A DNA stretch of 64,000 bases, taken from contig NZ_OZ245846.1 of NCBI RefSeq assembly GCF_965228935.1, forward strand, positions 2,356,001 through 2,420,000, read 5' to 3'. A model generated the notes under the pieces. That model saw only the letters and a list, made by a program, of their open reading frames with translations, was not told the origin of the DNA and ran no database searches. Of the stretch, positions 1 to 8,592 are shown one piece after another. This DNA is from Ulvibacterium sp965228935 (GTDB lineage: Bacteria; Bacteroidota; Bacteroidia; Flavobacteriales; Flavobacteriaceae). Made by a program: the position numbers and the translations under genes. Each line of letters opens with the position of its first letter. Position 1 is the stretch's first letter.

Positions 1-1892
1 TTGGCCACCCTCACAGGTCTATTGAATATCACATGGGTAGCCGATTGTACGGTCTTAATGGATTTGTACAAACGGTCATAGGGGTACGTGACTTCAACCT
101 TTTTGCCATCCATGAACAGTTGTAGGCCTTTTGCCTTACCCGAACCGTCATAGGTAAAGGCAACATGCCGCCATTCATTTTTTTGGATAGAGTCCTTTGA
201 TTTTACATGAATATAATTATGGGGAAGGGAATGTATAAGCCGTACATTGAGTTGATTGAGACTGTCCAGATAAAAATCCCAACCACGCCAAAAACTATTC
301 TTTTCACTTGAGGTGCCCAATAAAGTCTGTGTTTTTCCGGCCTCACGCTTGGAGGTGTTAAGCCAGAGCCCCACTGAAAACTCATCGGTCCACTCAAAAT
401 TAGGAATGTCGTTTAAATGTACCTCGTCATATTCCCCGGTAAATTCAAAGGCTTTTCCTTTCTTGCCCATAGCAATTTTAGGAGCTTCCCGAGTGGTGAC
501 CTTGGAATTTCCGTCAACAATATATCCTTTCTTGTTTCCACTTTTCTTTGTCAATTTCTCAAAGGGAAAATATCCCAGAACCCCTTTTTGTTTGAAATTA
601 ACGGGAAGCTTTTTCATATATACATCCAAATCCGCCAATTCCTTTTTGGTCAATTTTAGTTGATTTTCTTTTTCCTGTATGGATTTTTCAATAGAAGCCA
701 ACTTTTTTTCCGTTTCGGCATCGGGTAGGGAAAGCATAGGGCCATAATTACCGTCATCACCGGTCATACCCAATTCCTTTACATTATTGAAAAAGGCCGT
801 CATTTGGAAATAATCCTTTTGGGAAATAGGATCGAATTTATGATCATGGCACCGGGCACAGGCCACCGTAAGTCCCAAAAGTGCAGTACCAACCGTTTCC
901 GTACGGTTCCAAACGTAGTTGAGGCGAAATTCCTCCTCAATGGCCCCACCTTCTGCGGTCATGGGATGATTCCGATTAAAAGCGGTTGCCAATTTTTGTT
1001 CCCGGGTTGCATTGGGGAGGAGATCACCGGCCAATTGCCAGGTAACAAACTGATCATAGGGCATATTCTCCTTAAAGGCGTTGATGACCCAATCGCGCCA
1101 AGGCCACATTAACCGCCAACCATCGGCATGGAGTCCATGGGAATCGGCATAACGGGAAATATCCATCCAATCCAGGGCCAGACGTTCCGCATTGGCATCC
1201 GAATTGAGCAATCTATCGACCACTTTTTCATAAGCTTTTGGATCGGTATCTTCAAGGAAGGCATCAATTTCCTGTATCGTAGGGGGCAGTCCACTCAAAT
1301 CCATGGTAACCCTTCGCAACAGACGTTCTTTTTCCGTTTCGGGGGAAGGTTCAAAATGCTTTAATCGCAACTTTTGTTGTACGAATGCATCAATAGCATT
1401 GTGGTTGGGCCAGGAAACGCCATTGGTATTCGGTAAATTTGGTTTTTCAGGTTTGGCGAATGCCCAATGGGGCTTCCACTCCGCACCTTGTTCTATCCAT
1501 TTTATAATCATTGACTTTTCACTGGCCGAAAGGGACAGATGGGATTCCGGGGGAGGCATTACCATATCTGGGTCATTGCTCAATATCCTTTCGATACTTT
1601 CACTTTTCCCCGGTTTTCCGGAAACAAATGCATAGTTGCCACTATTGAGTTTACGGAACGCCTCCTCTTCCAAGTCCAGTCTTAAATCGGCCTTTCTGGA
1701 GGCTTCGTCCGGACCGTGGCACGCATAACAGCGATCGGATAAAATCGGTTTAACATGAAAGTTAAAGTCAATGGTTTCGGGGAGATGGGCATACGCCTCT
1801 TCTACATCTTCCGGAACATCAAGGGAACAAGACGTTAGGATCAATCCAAAACATAGGGGGAGAATTCTCAAAATCAACATGCCACCTCTCAT
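1..1892 (-). CDS. PSCyt1/DUF1549 cytochrome-type lipoprotein with LamG-like domain, partial (C-terminus off window)
   Basis: Reading the minus strand from ATG at 1892 gives about 630 codons without a stop, running off the left edge. The N-terminus has a lipoprotein signal (MLILRILPLC..LTSC), so it is probably exported and lipid-anchored; ATG at 1880 is an equally good start. Residues 55-59 are a CxxCH haem motif (CYACH) in a Planctomycete-type cytochrome C domain. A DUF1549 block follows (ALDWMDISRYADSHG), with a second CxxCH (CARCH) followed by DHKFDPI. A coiled segment and a LamG/concanavalin-like domain then start near residue 400. The usual C-terminal DUF1553 domain would lie outside the window. 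Such proteins often accompany sugar or sulfatase gene clusters, but the substrate cannot be told from here. Confidence 0.8.
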   Translation of the reverse strand, partial: MRGGMLILRILPLCFGLILTSCSLDVPEDVEEAYAHLPETIDFNFHVKPILSDRCYACHGPDEASRKADLRLDLEEEAFRKLNSGNYAFVSGKPGKSESIERILSNDPDMVMPPPESHLSLSASEKSMIIKWIEQGAEWKPHWAFAKPEKPNLPNTNGVSWPNHNAIDAFVQQKLRLKHFEPSPETEKERLLRRVTMDLSGLPPTIQEIDAFLEDTDPKAYEKVVDRLLNSDANAERLALDWMDISRYADSHGLHADGWRLMWPWRDWVINAFKENMPYDQFVTWQLAGDLLPNATREQKLATAFNRNHPMTAEGGAIEEEFRLNYVWNRTETVGTALLGLTVACARCHDHKFDPISQKDYFQMTAFFNNVKELGMTGDDGNYGPMLSLPDAETEKKLASIEKSIQEKENQLKLTKKELADLDVYMKKLPVNFKQKGVLGYFPFEKLTKKSGNKKGYIVDGNSKVTTREAPKIAMGKKGKAFEFTGEYDEVHLNDIPNFEWTDEFSVGLWLNTSKREAGKTQTLLGTSSEKNSFWRGWDFYLDSLNQLNVRLIHSLPHNYIHVKSKDSIQKNEWRHVAFTYDGSGKAKGLQLFMDGKKVEVTYPYDRLYKSIKTVQSATHVIFNRPVRVA

Positions 1893-2044
1893 ATCAACCA
1901 CTAAAAATACATTATTTTAATTGAATTTTTGTGCATTTTCTAGGAGTTGATCATATCTTTTGTCATTTTGTGCATATATTATACGAATACTTAAAAATAT
2001 GATTTTACTAAGATTTAGTACTGTTAATGCACGGTTTTTTGGGT

Positions 2045-2074
2045 TTTGGGTATCCGAAATAAGTTTTACCTTTG
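2045..2074 (+). promoter_or_regulatory. Promoter for tRNA-Val
   Basis: TTTG at 2045-2048 and TACCTTTG at 2067-2074 are separated by 18 nt. They match the Bacteroidota -33 TTTG and -7 TAnnTTTG elements and lie 13 nt before the tRNA 5' end. This is the cleanest two-element promoter in the window. Confidence 0.65.
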
Positions 2075-2087
2075 GCGGGCGGTCAAT

Positions 2088-2162
2088 GGGTCATTAGCTC
2101 AGTTGGTTTAGAGCGCTGCCTTGACAGGGCAGAGGTCATTGGTTCGAATCCAATATGACCCA
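2088..2162 (+). tRNA. tRNA-Val (anticodon GAC)
   Basis: A 75-nt cloverleaf. The acceptor arms GGGTCAT and ATGACCC pair fully. The D-loop contains AGCTCAGTTGGTT, the anticodon stem-loop GCCTTGACAGGGC carries anticodon GAC, and the T-loop is GGTTCGAATCC. The discriminator is A and no CCA is encoded. It stands alone between two minus-strand genes. Confidence 0.95.
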
Positions 2163-2211
2163 CACAGTTTTAGTTTAGTTTTTTATACCGAGCAGGGTTC
2201 CTGTCTTTCTA

Positions 2212-3489
2212 TTAGATAAATTCCAACAATCGCTCCAACGCCATACCTCTTGATCCCTTAATGAGAAGAGTCCTGTTTTTGGGCAATGGATTGCTCTTTA
2301 GGAAAGCCGCGATTTCATCGACCGAATTGAATTTCTTGAAGGAGGTTTGCGTTGCATAAAAATTTTCCCCTATAAAAAAGGCATCTTCCAGATCCATTTC
2401 CGAAACCATATCCACAATTTTTTGATGTTCCTCACTGGCGGCTTCCCCAAGTTCGAACATATCCCCTAAAAGGGCGATTTTTGGATTTTTGTCCGTCGCC
2501 CCGAAACTTTCAAGGGCTGCCTTCATGCTTGTGGGATTGGCATTGTAGGCATCCAAAACGATAGTAGATCCACGCTTTTCCATTATCTGGGAACGATTGT
2601 TTTGAGGAATATATGCTTCAATAGCCATCTTTATGGTCGAAAGGTCTACATTGAAGTATTTGCCCATACATATGGCAACAGCACAATTGGTGAAGTTGTA
2701 GCCCCCTATTAATCGGGAATTGATTACTATATTCTCTACCCTTAGTTGTACAAAGGGGTCTGCGCCAAGGAACTCGATTTTATAATACGCTTGCTTATCG
2801 GTACTGAAACCATATTTTTGAATATAATCTCCCATTTTTTTAAGTTGAATTGGGTCATCGGCATTCAAGAAAACGGATTTATGGTTCGTGCGTAGGTAAT
2901 CATATAGTTCGCTTTTTCCTTTTATAACGCCTTCCACTCCACCAAAGCCTTCCAGGTGCGCTTTTCCAAAATTCGTGATGTACCCAAAATCCGGTTGTGC
3001 GATTTCGCTTAAAAAGGCAATTTCCTTTTGATGGTTGGCCCCCATCTCCACTATGGCAATTTCGGTATCTTCTTGTATGGAAAGCAGGGTCAACGGCACT
3101 CCAATATGGTTGTTGAGGTTTCCTTGCGTGGCTATGGTGCTATATTTTTTGGAAAGCACGGCATGTATCAACTCTTTGGTAGTGGTTTTCCCGTTACTCC
3201 CTGTTAAACCTATAACCTTGGCCGAACAGTAATTTCGATGGTATGTGGCCAGATCTTGCAAGGTTTTCAATACATCGTCTACCAAAATATATCTGTCGGA
3301 AACTGCATATTCCTTCTCATCGATCACAGCATAGGAGGCACCTTTTTTCAGGGCTCCTTCCGCATAACTGTTGCCATTAAAATTATCTCCTTTTAAGGCG
3401 AAGAAGATACTATTGTCCTTCATTTTTCGTGTATCCGTTGACACAGTGGGAAACTCGAGAAAGTGTTGGTGTAGGTCTTTTATTTGCAT
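2212..3489 (-). CDS. murF: UDP-N-acetylmuramoyl-tripeptide--D-alanyl-D-alanine ligase
   Basis: MurF adds D-Ala-D-Ala to UDP-MurNAc-tripeptide, the last cytoplasmic step of the peptidoglycan precursor. About 425 aa, normal for the family. The Mur-ligase ATP loop GSNGKTTTKE is near residue 100, followed by NLNNHIGVPLTLL, the central-domain block EMGANHQKEI and the C-terminal DAYNANPTSM motif. I use ATG at 3489 (MQIKDLHQHF); the open frame extends 30 nt upstream to a TTG, but that lies inside the terminator hairpin of gldJ. A -7-like box TATCTTCG (minus strand, 3501-3494) ends only 4 nt before the ATG, so the message may be leaderless. Confidence 0.95.
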   Translation of the reverse strand: MQIKDLHQHFLEFPTVSTDTRKMKDNSIFFALKGDNFNGNSYAEGALKKGASYAVIDEKEYAVSDRYILVDDVLKTLQDLATYHRNYCSAKVIGLTGSNGKTTTKELIHAVLSKKYSTIATQGNLNNHIGVPLTLLSIQEDTEIAIVEMGANHQKEIAFLSEIAQPDFGYITNFGKAHLEGFGGVEGVIKGKSELYDYLRTNHKSVFLNADDPIQLKKMGDYIQKYGFSTDKQAYYKIEFLGADPFVQLRVENIVINSRLIGGYNFTNCAVAICMGKYFNVDLSTIKMAIEAYIPQNNRSQIMEKRGSTIVLDAYNANPTSMKAALESFGATDKNPKIALLGDMFELGEAASEEHQKIVDMVSEMDLEDAFFIGENFYATQTSFKKFNSVDEIAAFLKSNPLPKNRTLLIKGSRGMALERLLEFI

Positions 3490-3500
3490 AAATCGAAGAT

Positions 3501-3534
3501 AAAAAAAGTCCCGGCACAATTGCCGGGACTTTTA
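3501..3534 (-). terminator. Rho-independent terminator after gldJ
   Basis: A perfect 10-bp stem (AGTCCCGGCA/TGCCGGGACT, 3507-3516 with 3521-3530) with loop CAAT. On the minus strand it is followed by seven T, fitting gldJ termination. It separates gldJ from murF, so murF needs its own promoter. Confidence 0.85.
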
Positions 3535-3560
3535 TATGAATTTCATACTTCTATGCTGTT

Positions 3561-5234
3561 TTATTTTACTTTTTTGCCTCTCGGGGTCTTGTTCTTTGTC
3601 TTGGACTTTGAACCGACTCTGGACATGGCACATCTAAAACCGATATAATCCGTGGCCATATACTGGGGCAAATACCTTCGTTGTGCAGGATCCAACCAAT
3701 AGGCCCGATCTCTCCAAGAACCACCCTTGTATACACGTACCTCATCGTTGATCAATGTAGTCCTGTTATTGGATGTATCATACTGACGAATGAGGTTTCC
3801 GGCAGAGTCCCTTTCCACTTTATGTTTGGGAGAATTGTACATTTTTTTACCATCCTCTTCCTGTTCCTCGTCACTAAAACGATCAAAGAATCGGGAAGAA
3901 CCTGGATCACCGTCGCGGTAACCTCTGTTATCACTCTTGGAGAAATTGGTTCTTAAATACGTTTCTTTCTCATCAATAGGAACCATGGCAATCTCTCCCG
4001 GTAGATTCACCGCCACAATTTTACCGTTGGGCAATGTATCATAAACAATGGAATCTCGGAGAATGTTTACTTTCCCATCCTCGCCTATGGCGGTTTTCAT
4101 ATAGATATTTCCCCTATAGTAGTTAAAGTCGCTCACTTCGTCATCCACAATAGGCCTATAGACATCGGAAACCCATTCCGCCACATTACCGGCCATATCA
4201 TATAAACCAAGGTCGTTGGGTTTATAGGACTTCACTTCTGCCGTGATATCGGCACCATCGTCCGACCATCCGGCAATTCCACCATAATCGCCCTTACCTT
4301 GTTTGAAATTTGCCAACTGGTCGCCACGACCCACACGTTGTCCATTTCGGGTATAGTCCCCTTCCCAAGGATATTTTTTTCTTCCCCTGTAATTATTGTA
4401 TTCACGGGAACCTTGGTTCGCTTGTGCGGCATATTCCCATTCCGTTTCGGTAGGCAATCGGTATTCCGGCATAATTACGCCACTGCTTCTTTTGGCGTAG
4501 TTGGGTACACTGTCTTTCTTCTTACTTCCCTGCAATGAATCAATTTGTCCATTGTAAACGGATTCCGGTCTATTGAGATAAGCTTCGGTACTGAACGTGC
4601 CTTCCACTTCGCCTGTCACGGCTTGATATTTTGCATCCTTTGCCAGATATCCCTCCCTTTCTAACATAATTTCATTAACGCGGTCTGTTCGCCACTCCGC
4701 AAACTGTGTGGCCTGTATCCAGTTAACACCAACTACAGGATATTCCGCATAAGCAGGATGTCTTAAATAGTTGTTTGTCATGGTCTCATTGAATCCCAAC
4801 CTATTTCGCCATACCAAGGTATCTGGTAACGCTCCGGTATATATATTGGTATATTTTGGATTTTCAGGAGGATAAACACTCTTTAAATAGTCCAAATATT
4901 CCAGGTACATGACATTGGTAACTTCGGTCTCATCCATATAAAAGGACTGAACGTGTTGGGCAGTAGGAGTGTTGTTCCAATCATGCATCACGTCATCCTG
5001 AACCTTTCCTTTGGTAAAAGTACCCCCTTCAACAAAAACAAGACCCGGAGCGGTTTCTTGCTCCTTAAAATCCGTATTGTATTGGAAACCGCCTTCCTTG
5101 GCATTTATCTTCCAGCCTGTAGCTCTGGATACATTTTTGGAGGAAGACAAGGATTTTTTACAACTCGTAACCGTAAAACCTCCTGCAATCACCGCAAAGG
5201 AAAGTACAATTTTTAAAAACTGTTTTTTCATCAT
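3561..5234 (-). CDS. gldJ: Gliding motility lipoprotein GldJ
   Basis: 557 aa. The N-terminal signal MMKKQFLKIVLSF..VTSC ends in a lipobox cysteine, so it is an inner-face outer-membrane or periplasmic lipoprotein. The rest is a formylglycine-generating-enzyme/sulfatase-modifying-factor fold: GLVFVEGGTFTKG near residue 64, YMDETEVTNVMYLEYL, RLPTETEWEYAAQ, LYDMAGNVAEWVSD, and C-terminal VYKGGSWRDRAYWLDPAQRR plus IGFRCAMS. GldJ is needed for gliding and for stability of the GldK-N part of the type IX secretion system. Length and order of blocks match GldJ rather than GldK. The porV gene lies upstream in the opposite direction, as expected for this locus, but porU is absent between them. Confidence 0.93.
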   Translation of the reverse strand: MMKKQFLKIVLSFAVIAGGFTVTSCKKSLSSSKNVSRATGWKINAKEGGFQYNTDFKEQETAPGLVFVEGGTFTKGKVQDDVMHDWNNTPTAQHVQSFYMDETEVTNVMYLEYLDYLKSVYPPENPKYTNIYTGALPDTLVWRNRLGFNETMTNNYLRHPAYAEYPVVGVNWIQATQFAEWRTDRVNEIMLEREGYLAKDAKYQAVTGEVEGTFSTEAYLNRPESVYNGQIDSLQGSKKKDSVPNYAKRSSGVIMPEYRLPTETEWEYAAQANQGSREYNNYRGRKKYPWEGDYTRNGQRVGRGDQLANFKQGKGDYGGIAGWSDDGADITAEVKSYKPNDLGLYDMAGNVAEWVSDVYRPIVDDEVSDFNYYRGNIYMKTAIGEDGKVNILRDSIVYDTLPNGKIVAVNLPGEIAMVPIDEKETYLRTNFSKSDNRGYRDGDPGSSRFFDRFSDEEQEEDGKKMYNSPKHKVERDSAGNLIRQYDTSNNRTTLINDEVRVYKGGSWRDRAYWLDPAQRRYLPQYMATDYIGFRCAMSRVGSKSKTKNKTPRGKKVK

Positions 5235-5675
5235 AATTAGGACTTGAGTTCAAATTGTTAAATGGCCGCAAAGCACTATTAACAGGTCTTTTGATTTATT
5301 AAAATGGTTGCTTTTCGGCTAATAAAACGAGGTTTTGCACATAATATTTTGTCGCCTAAAAAAATATTTTTTGAATGTGTAAACCGTAAACCGCAAGCGT
5401 TTTCTAAAACCATAACGAAGTAATGTTTGTTATAGTATGAACCTCCCCATTCTTTTTCGCAGTTCAGGTGATTTGGAAATGTTTGATGGAAATCAGTAAG
5501 GGTATCCTTACAGTATGGGTATCCTCAAGAAAATCCCTTTTTATTTAAAATCGATCTCAAAATTATTCACTGCTCGATACAAGATATTCTTAAAAACCCC
5601 GTTTAAGTGTGAATAAGGTGTAAAAGTTTATTTGCGTAGGGGCACATGTATTAATAAAATCCAGATTGTTAAGAG
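5235..5675. other. Intergenic gap between divergent gldJ and porV, no gene seen
   Basis: 441 bp, AT-rich, with no convincing ORF. It must hold the promoters of two divergent genes. A short inverted repeat, GTAAGG-GTAT-CCTTAC, is at 5496-5511, and GGGTATCCT is repeated directly at 5500-5508 and 5517-5525. In other flavobacteria this is where porU usually sits; no porU-like peptide could be read in any frame. Confidence 0.6.
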
Positions 5676-6824
5676 ATGAAGAAATTAGCCTTACTCGTTT
5701 TATTTGCATTGGTTTATAAAGTGTCGGCTCAGGAAGACCAAAGGGTAATGACTACTGCAGTCCCCTTTTTGACTATTGCTGCCGATGCACGATCCTCAGG
5801 TATGGGGGATATTGGGGTTGCCACATCTACCGATGCCTTTTCCCAACAATGGAACCCGGCAAAATTTGCCTTCGCAGAACGGAAAATGGGAATCGGTGTT
5901 AGCTATACCCCGTATTTGGAAAGCATTATTACTGATATCGCACTTCTAAATGCCAGCTTCTACAATAAAATAAACGAGCAAAGTGCATTTGCCGTTAGTC
6001 TAAGATATTTTACTTTAGGAGAGATAGAGTTGAGACAAGGCATTGATGACCCTGGAACTTTGACCAAGCCCAATGAATTGGCTTTGGATGGCTCATATTC
6101 CCTAAAATTGAGCCCCACATTCTCCATGGCCGTAGGAGGTAGATTTATACGTTCCAATCTTAGATTTCCCCAACAAGGTAATGTGGACTCCCAAGCGGCA
6201 AGCTCATTTGCTGTTGATATTGCCGGATTTTATCGATCTAGGGAAATTGCCTATGACAAGTTTGATGGACGCTGGAGGGCCGGTTTCAATATTTCCAATT
6301 TAGGAGGCAAGATACAATATGATGAGGGCGGACAGGAAAACTTTTTACCTACCAACCTAAAATTTGGTTTTGGTTTTGATTTTATACTGGACCAAGATAA
6401 TGTAATAGGCCTTACCTCGGAATTCAATAAACTGTTGGTACCCACACCTCGGGATTTTGATGGTGATGGCGACATAGATGCGGAGGATAACGCCGAGTAT
6501 CAGAATATTGGGTTTTTTAATGGTGTCTTTGAGTCGTTTAGCGATGCCCCGGACGGTTTTAGTGAAGAGTTAAAAGAGTTTACTTGGGCCTTGGGTGCGG
6601 AGTATGTATATCAGGATGCATTTATGGTGCGTACAGGTTACTTTAACGAAAGTGAGGAAAAGGGTTCCAGAAAGTATTTCACCTTAGGGGCCGGGTTCCG
6701 ATTCAAGGCAACTCAAATCGATCTTTCTTACTTGTTCTCTACTTCCCAAGTACGTAATCCTGTGGAAAATACGCTACGTTTTTCACTTACGTTCAATTTA
6801 GGGGAGGAGTACCTTAATGATTAG
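5676..6824 (+). CDS. porV: Type IX secretion outer-membrane shuttle protein PorV (LptO)
   Basis: 382 aa. A signal peptide (MKKLALLVLFALVYKVSAQ) is followed by a FadL-like beta-barrel outer-membrane protein. Family marks are MTTAVPFLTIAADARSSGMG near residue 25, SQQWNPAKFAF, and a C-terminal barrel strand ending LRFSLTFNLG. PorV carries C-terminal-domain cargo from the SprA translocon to the PorU sortase complex, so it belongs functionally with gldJ next door. An Asp-rich loop (DFDGDGDIDAEDN) near residue 265 looks like a calcium-binding insertion. A strong terminator follows, separating it from cdd. Confidence 0.93.
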   Translation: MKKLALLVLFALVYKVSAQEDQRVMTTAVPFLTIAADARSSGMGDIGVATSTDAFSQQWNPAKFAFAERKMGIGVSYTPYLESIITDIALLNASFYNKINEQSAFAVSLRYFTLGEIELRQGIDDPGTLTKPNELALDGSYSLKLSPTFSMAVGGRFIRSNLRFPQQGNVDSQAASSFAVDIAGFYRSREIAYDKFDGRWRAGFNISNLGGKIQYDEGGQENFLPTNLKFGFGFDFILDQDNVIGLTSEFNKLLVPTPRDFDGDGDIDAEDNAEYQNIGFFNGVFESFSDAPDGFSEELKEFTWALGAEYVYQDAFMVRTGYFNESEEKGSRKYFTLGAGFRFKATQIDLSYLFSTSQVRNPVENTLRFSLTFNLGEEYLND

Positions 6825-6854
6825 AGATTAATTTTCAGATACAAAATACTATGA

Positions 6855-6889
6855 CAAAACCTGCCTTTAAGCAGGTTTTGTTACTTTTA
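6855..6889 (+). terminator. Terminator after porV
   Basis: A 10-bp perfect stem, CAAAACCTGC (6855-6864) with GCAGGTTTTG (6871-6880), 6-nt loop, then a T-rich tail (TTACTTTTATT). Confidence 0.8.
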
Positions 6890-6914
6890 TTAAAAGTCTA
6901 TCCACCGCAAATCT

Positions 6915-7397
6915 ATGAAGAAACAAAAAGTGTGTTTTGAACTGCAGGTGTTCGACTCCATTAACGAACTTTCCCAAGAAAGCCAAGAATTGATGCAAAA
7001 GGCCATAGCGGCCCGAAAAGATGCATATGCACCGTATTCCAATTTTCTGGTCGGTGCGGCAGTTCTCTTGGAAAATGGTGAAGTGGTGATCGGCAACAAC
7101 CAGGAAAACGCCTCTTTTCCCTCAGGCCTATGTGCGGAGCGGGTAGCGGTATTTCAAGCTGGGGCCAGATACCCCGGGGAGACTATTAAGTCCATAGCCA
7201 TTTCGGCAGCCTCAAAAAGATACACTGTGGATAAACCTGCGGCCCCATGTGGTAATTGCAGGCAATCCATATCGGAATATGAGGTTCGGCAGAAAAGCCC
7301 CATCGAACTCTTTTTGATGGGCGAAACAGGCCAAATTATAAGATGCGCCTCCATTGCCGATATTCTTCCCTTGGCTTTTGATACCTCTTTTTTATAG
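6915..7397 (+). CDS. cdd: Cytidine deaminase
   Basis: 160 aa. It hydrolyses cytidine and deoxycytidine to uridine and deoxyuridine for pyrimidine salvage in the cytoplasm. The zinc motifs of the cytidine deaminase fold are intact: CAERVAVFQ (His replaced by Cys in the HAE position, as in homotetrameric Cdd enzymes) and PCGNCRQ. YAPYSNFLVGAAVL is the substrate-binding block. The ATG lies 25 nt after the porV terminator. Its neighbours (pdhA, pdhC) are unrelated by pathway, but this order is common in flavobacteria. Confidence 0.93.
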   Translation: MKKQKVCFELQVFDSINELSQESQELMQKAIAARKDAYAPYSNFLVGAAVLLENGEVVIGNNQENASFPSGLCAERVAVFQAGARYPGETIKSIAISAASKRYTVDKPAAPCGNCRQSISEYEVRQKSPIELFLMGETGQIIRCASIADILPLAFDTSFL

Positions 7398-7503
7398 GAA
7401 TTCATTTTTTCCGATAAAATGGTGTTCGAGCCATGGAAATTCCTATGTCTTCATCCGGGCTTGCCTTTTACTTCAATTTTTTTTATCCATTCATTTATAT
7501 GTG

Positions 7504-7511
7504 TATTTTTG
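7504..7511 (+). promoter_or_regulatory. Candidate -7 box upstream of pdhA
   Basis: TATTTTTG matches TAnnTTTG and lies 78 nt before the pdhA start. No clear -33 TTG is at the right spacing, so this is a weak call. Confidence 0.35.
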
Positions 7512-7589
7512 TTTTTCTTTCAATGTCCCAATATTATCCAAGAAGATTGGGTTGGGATTGATGGAAGTTTCAATAAAAAAGATCAGTTA

Positions 7590-8588
7590 ATGGAAAAAAT
7601 CACTAAGGAAACCTATCTGAAATGGTACGAGGACATGCTTTTTTGGAGGAAATTTGAGGATAAACTTGCAGCTGTTTATATCCAACAAAAAGTCAGGGGG
7701 TTTCTTCATTTATATAATGGACAGGAGGCCGTATTGGCCGGAGCATTGCACGCTATGGACCTTACCAAGGATAAGATGATCACCGCCTATCGAAACCATG
7801 TACAGCCTATTGGAATGGGCGTTGACCCTAAATTGGTCATGGCGGAACTTTATGGTAAGGTAACCGGCACATCAAAGGGAATGGGGGGATCCATGCATAT
7901 TTTTTCGAAGGAGCACCGGTTTTATGGCGGTCATGGCATTGTGGGCGGCCAGATACCTTTGGGCGCAGGGTTGGCATTTGCGGACAAATATTTTAAACGG
8001 GATGCCGTAACCCTATGCTATATGGGCGATGGTGCCGTAAGACAGGGGTCTTTACATGAAAGTTTTAATTTGGCCATGCTTTGGCAGCTCCCGGTAGTCT
8101 TTGTATGCGAAAACAATGGATACGCTATGGGCACCTCGGTCGCACGTACATCCCACAGTACGGAAATTTGGAAACTTGGACTGGGTTATGAGATGCCTTG
8201 TGGTCCTGTGGATGGAATGGATCCCGTTACCGTGGCAAAGGAAATGAACAAGGCCATTGAAAGGGCTAGAAGTGGCGGTGGGCCTACCTTCTTGGAAATG
8301 AAGACCTATAGATATAGGGGACATTCCATGTCCGACGCACAGCACTATCGAACCAAGGATGAGGTAGAGGAATACAAAAAGATAGATCCCATTACCCAAG
8401 TTTTGGATGTTATCATGGAAAAGAAATATGCAACCGAAGACCAGATCAAGGAGATTGATAAACGGGTAAAGGACAAGGTCAAGGAATGCGAAAAATTTGC
8501 AGAGGAATCGGAATACCCACCTGTGAATCAATTATATGATATGGTCTATGAGCAGGAAGATTATCCATTTGTACAACATAAACTATAG
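7590..8588 (+). CDS. pdhA: Pyruvate dehydrogenase E1 component, alpha subunit
   Basis: 332 aa from ATG at 7590 (MEKITKETYLKWYEDMLFWR), the usual family N-terminus. The frame stays open 171 nt further upstream, but that extension is low-complexity and not family-like. PdhA with PdhB forms the thiamine-diphosphate E1 enzyme that decarboxylates pyruvate and acetylates the E2 lipoyl group. The TPP motif is GDGAVRQGSLHESFNLA..ENN, and the phosphorylation-loop region TYRYRGHSMSD is present. pdhC follows after 4 nt, so they are co-transcribed, while the beta subunit gene is 26 kb away at 34904. Confidence 0.95.
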   Translation: MEKITKETYLKWYEDMLFWRKFEDKLAAVYIQQKVRGFLHLYNGQEAVLAGALHAMDLTKDKMITAYRNHVQPIGMGVDPKLVMAELYGKVTGTSKGMGGSMHIFSKEHRFYGGHGIVGGQIPLGAGLAFADKYFKRDAVTLCYMGDGAVRQGSLHESFNLAMLWQLPVVFVCENNGYAMGTSVARTSHSTEIWKLGLGYEMPCGPVDGMDPVTVAKEMNKAIERARSGGGPTFLEMKTYRYRGHSMSDAQHYRTKDEVEEYKKIDPITQVLDVIMEKKYATEDQIKEIDKRVKDKVKECEKFAEESEYPPVNQLYDMVYEQEDYPFVQHKL

Positions 8589-8592
8589 TTAA

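Noticed and set aside
7419..7589. N-terminal extension of pdhA (57 codons)
   Set aside because: Hydrophobic, low-complexity and not part of the E1-alpha family; the family start is ATG 7590.
8052..8531. 159-codon frame antisense to pdhA
   Set aside because: Shadow frame with no recognisable domain, in a strongly conserved gene.
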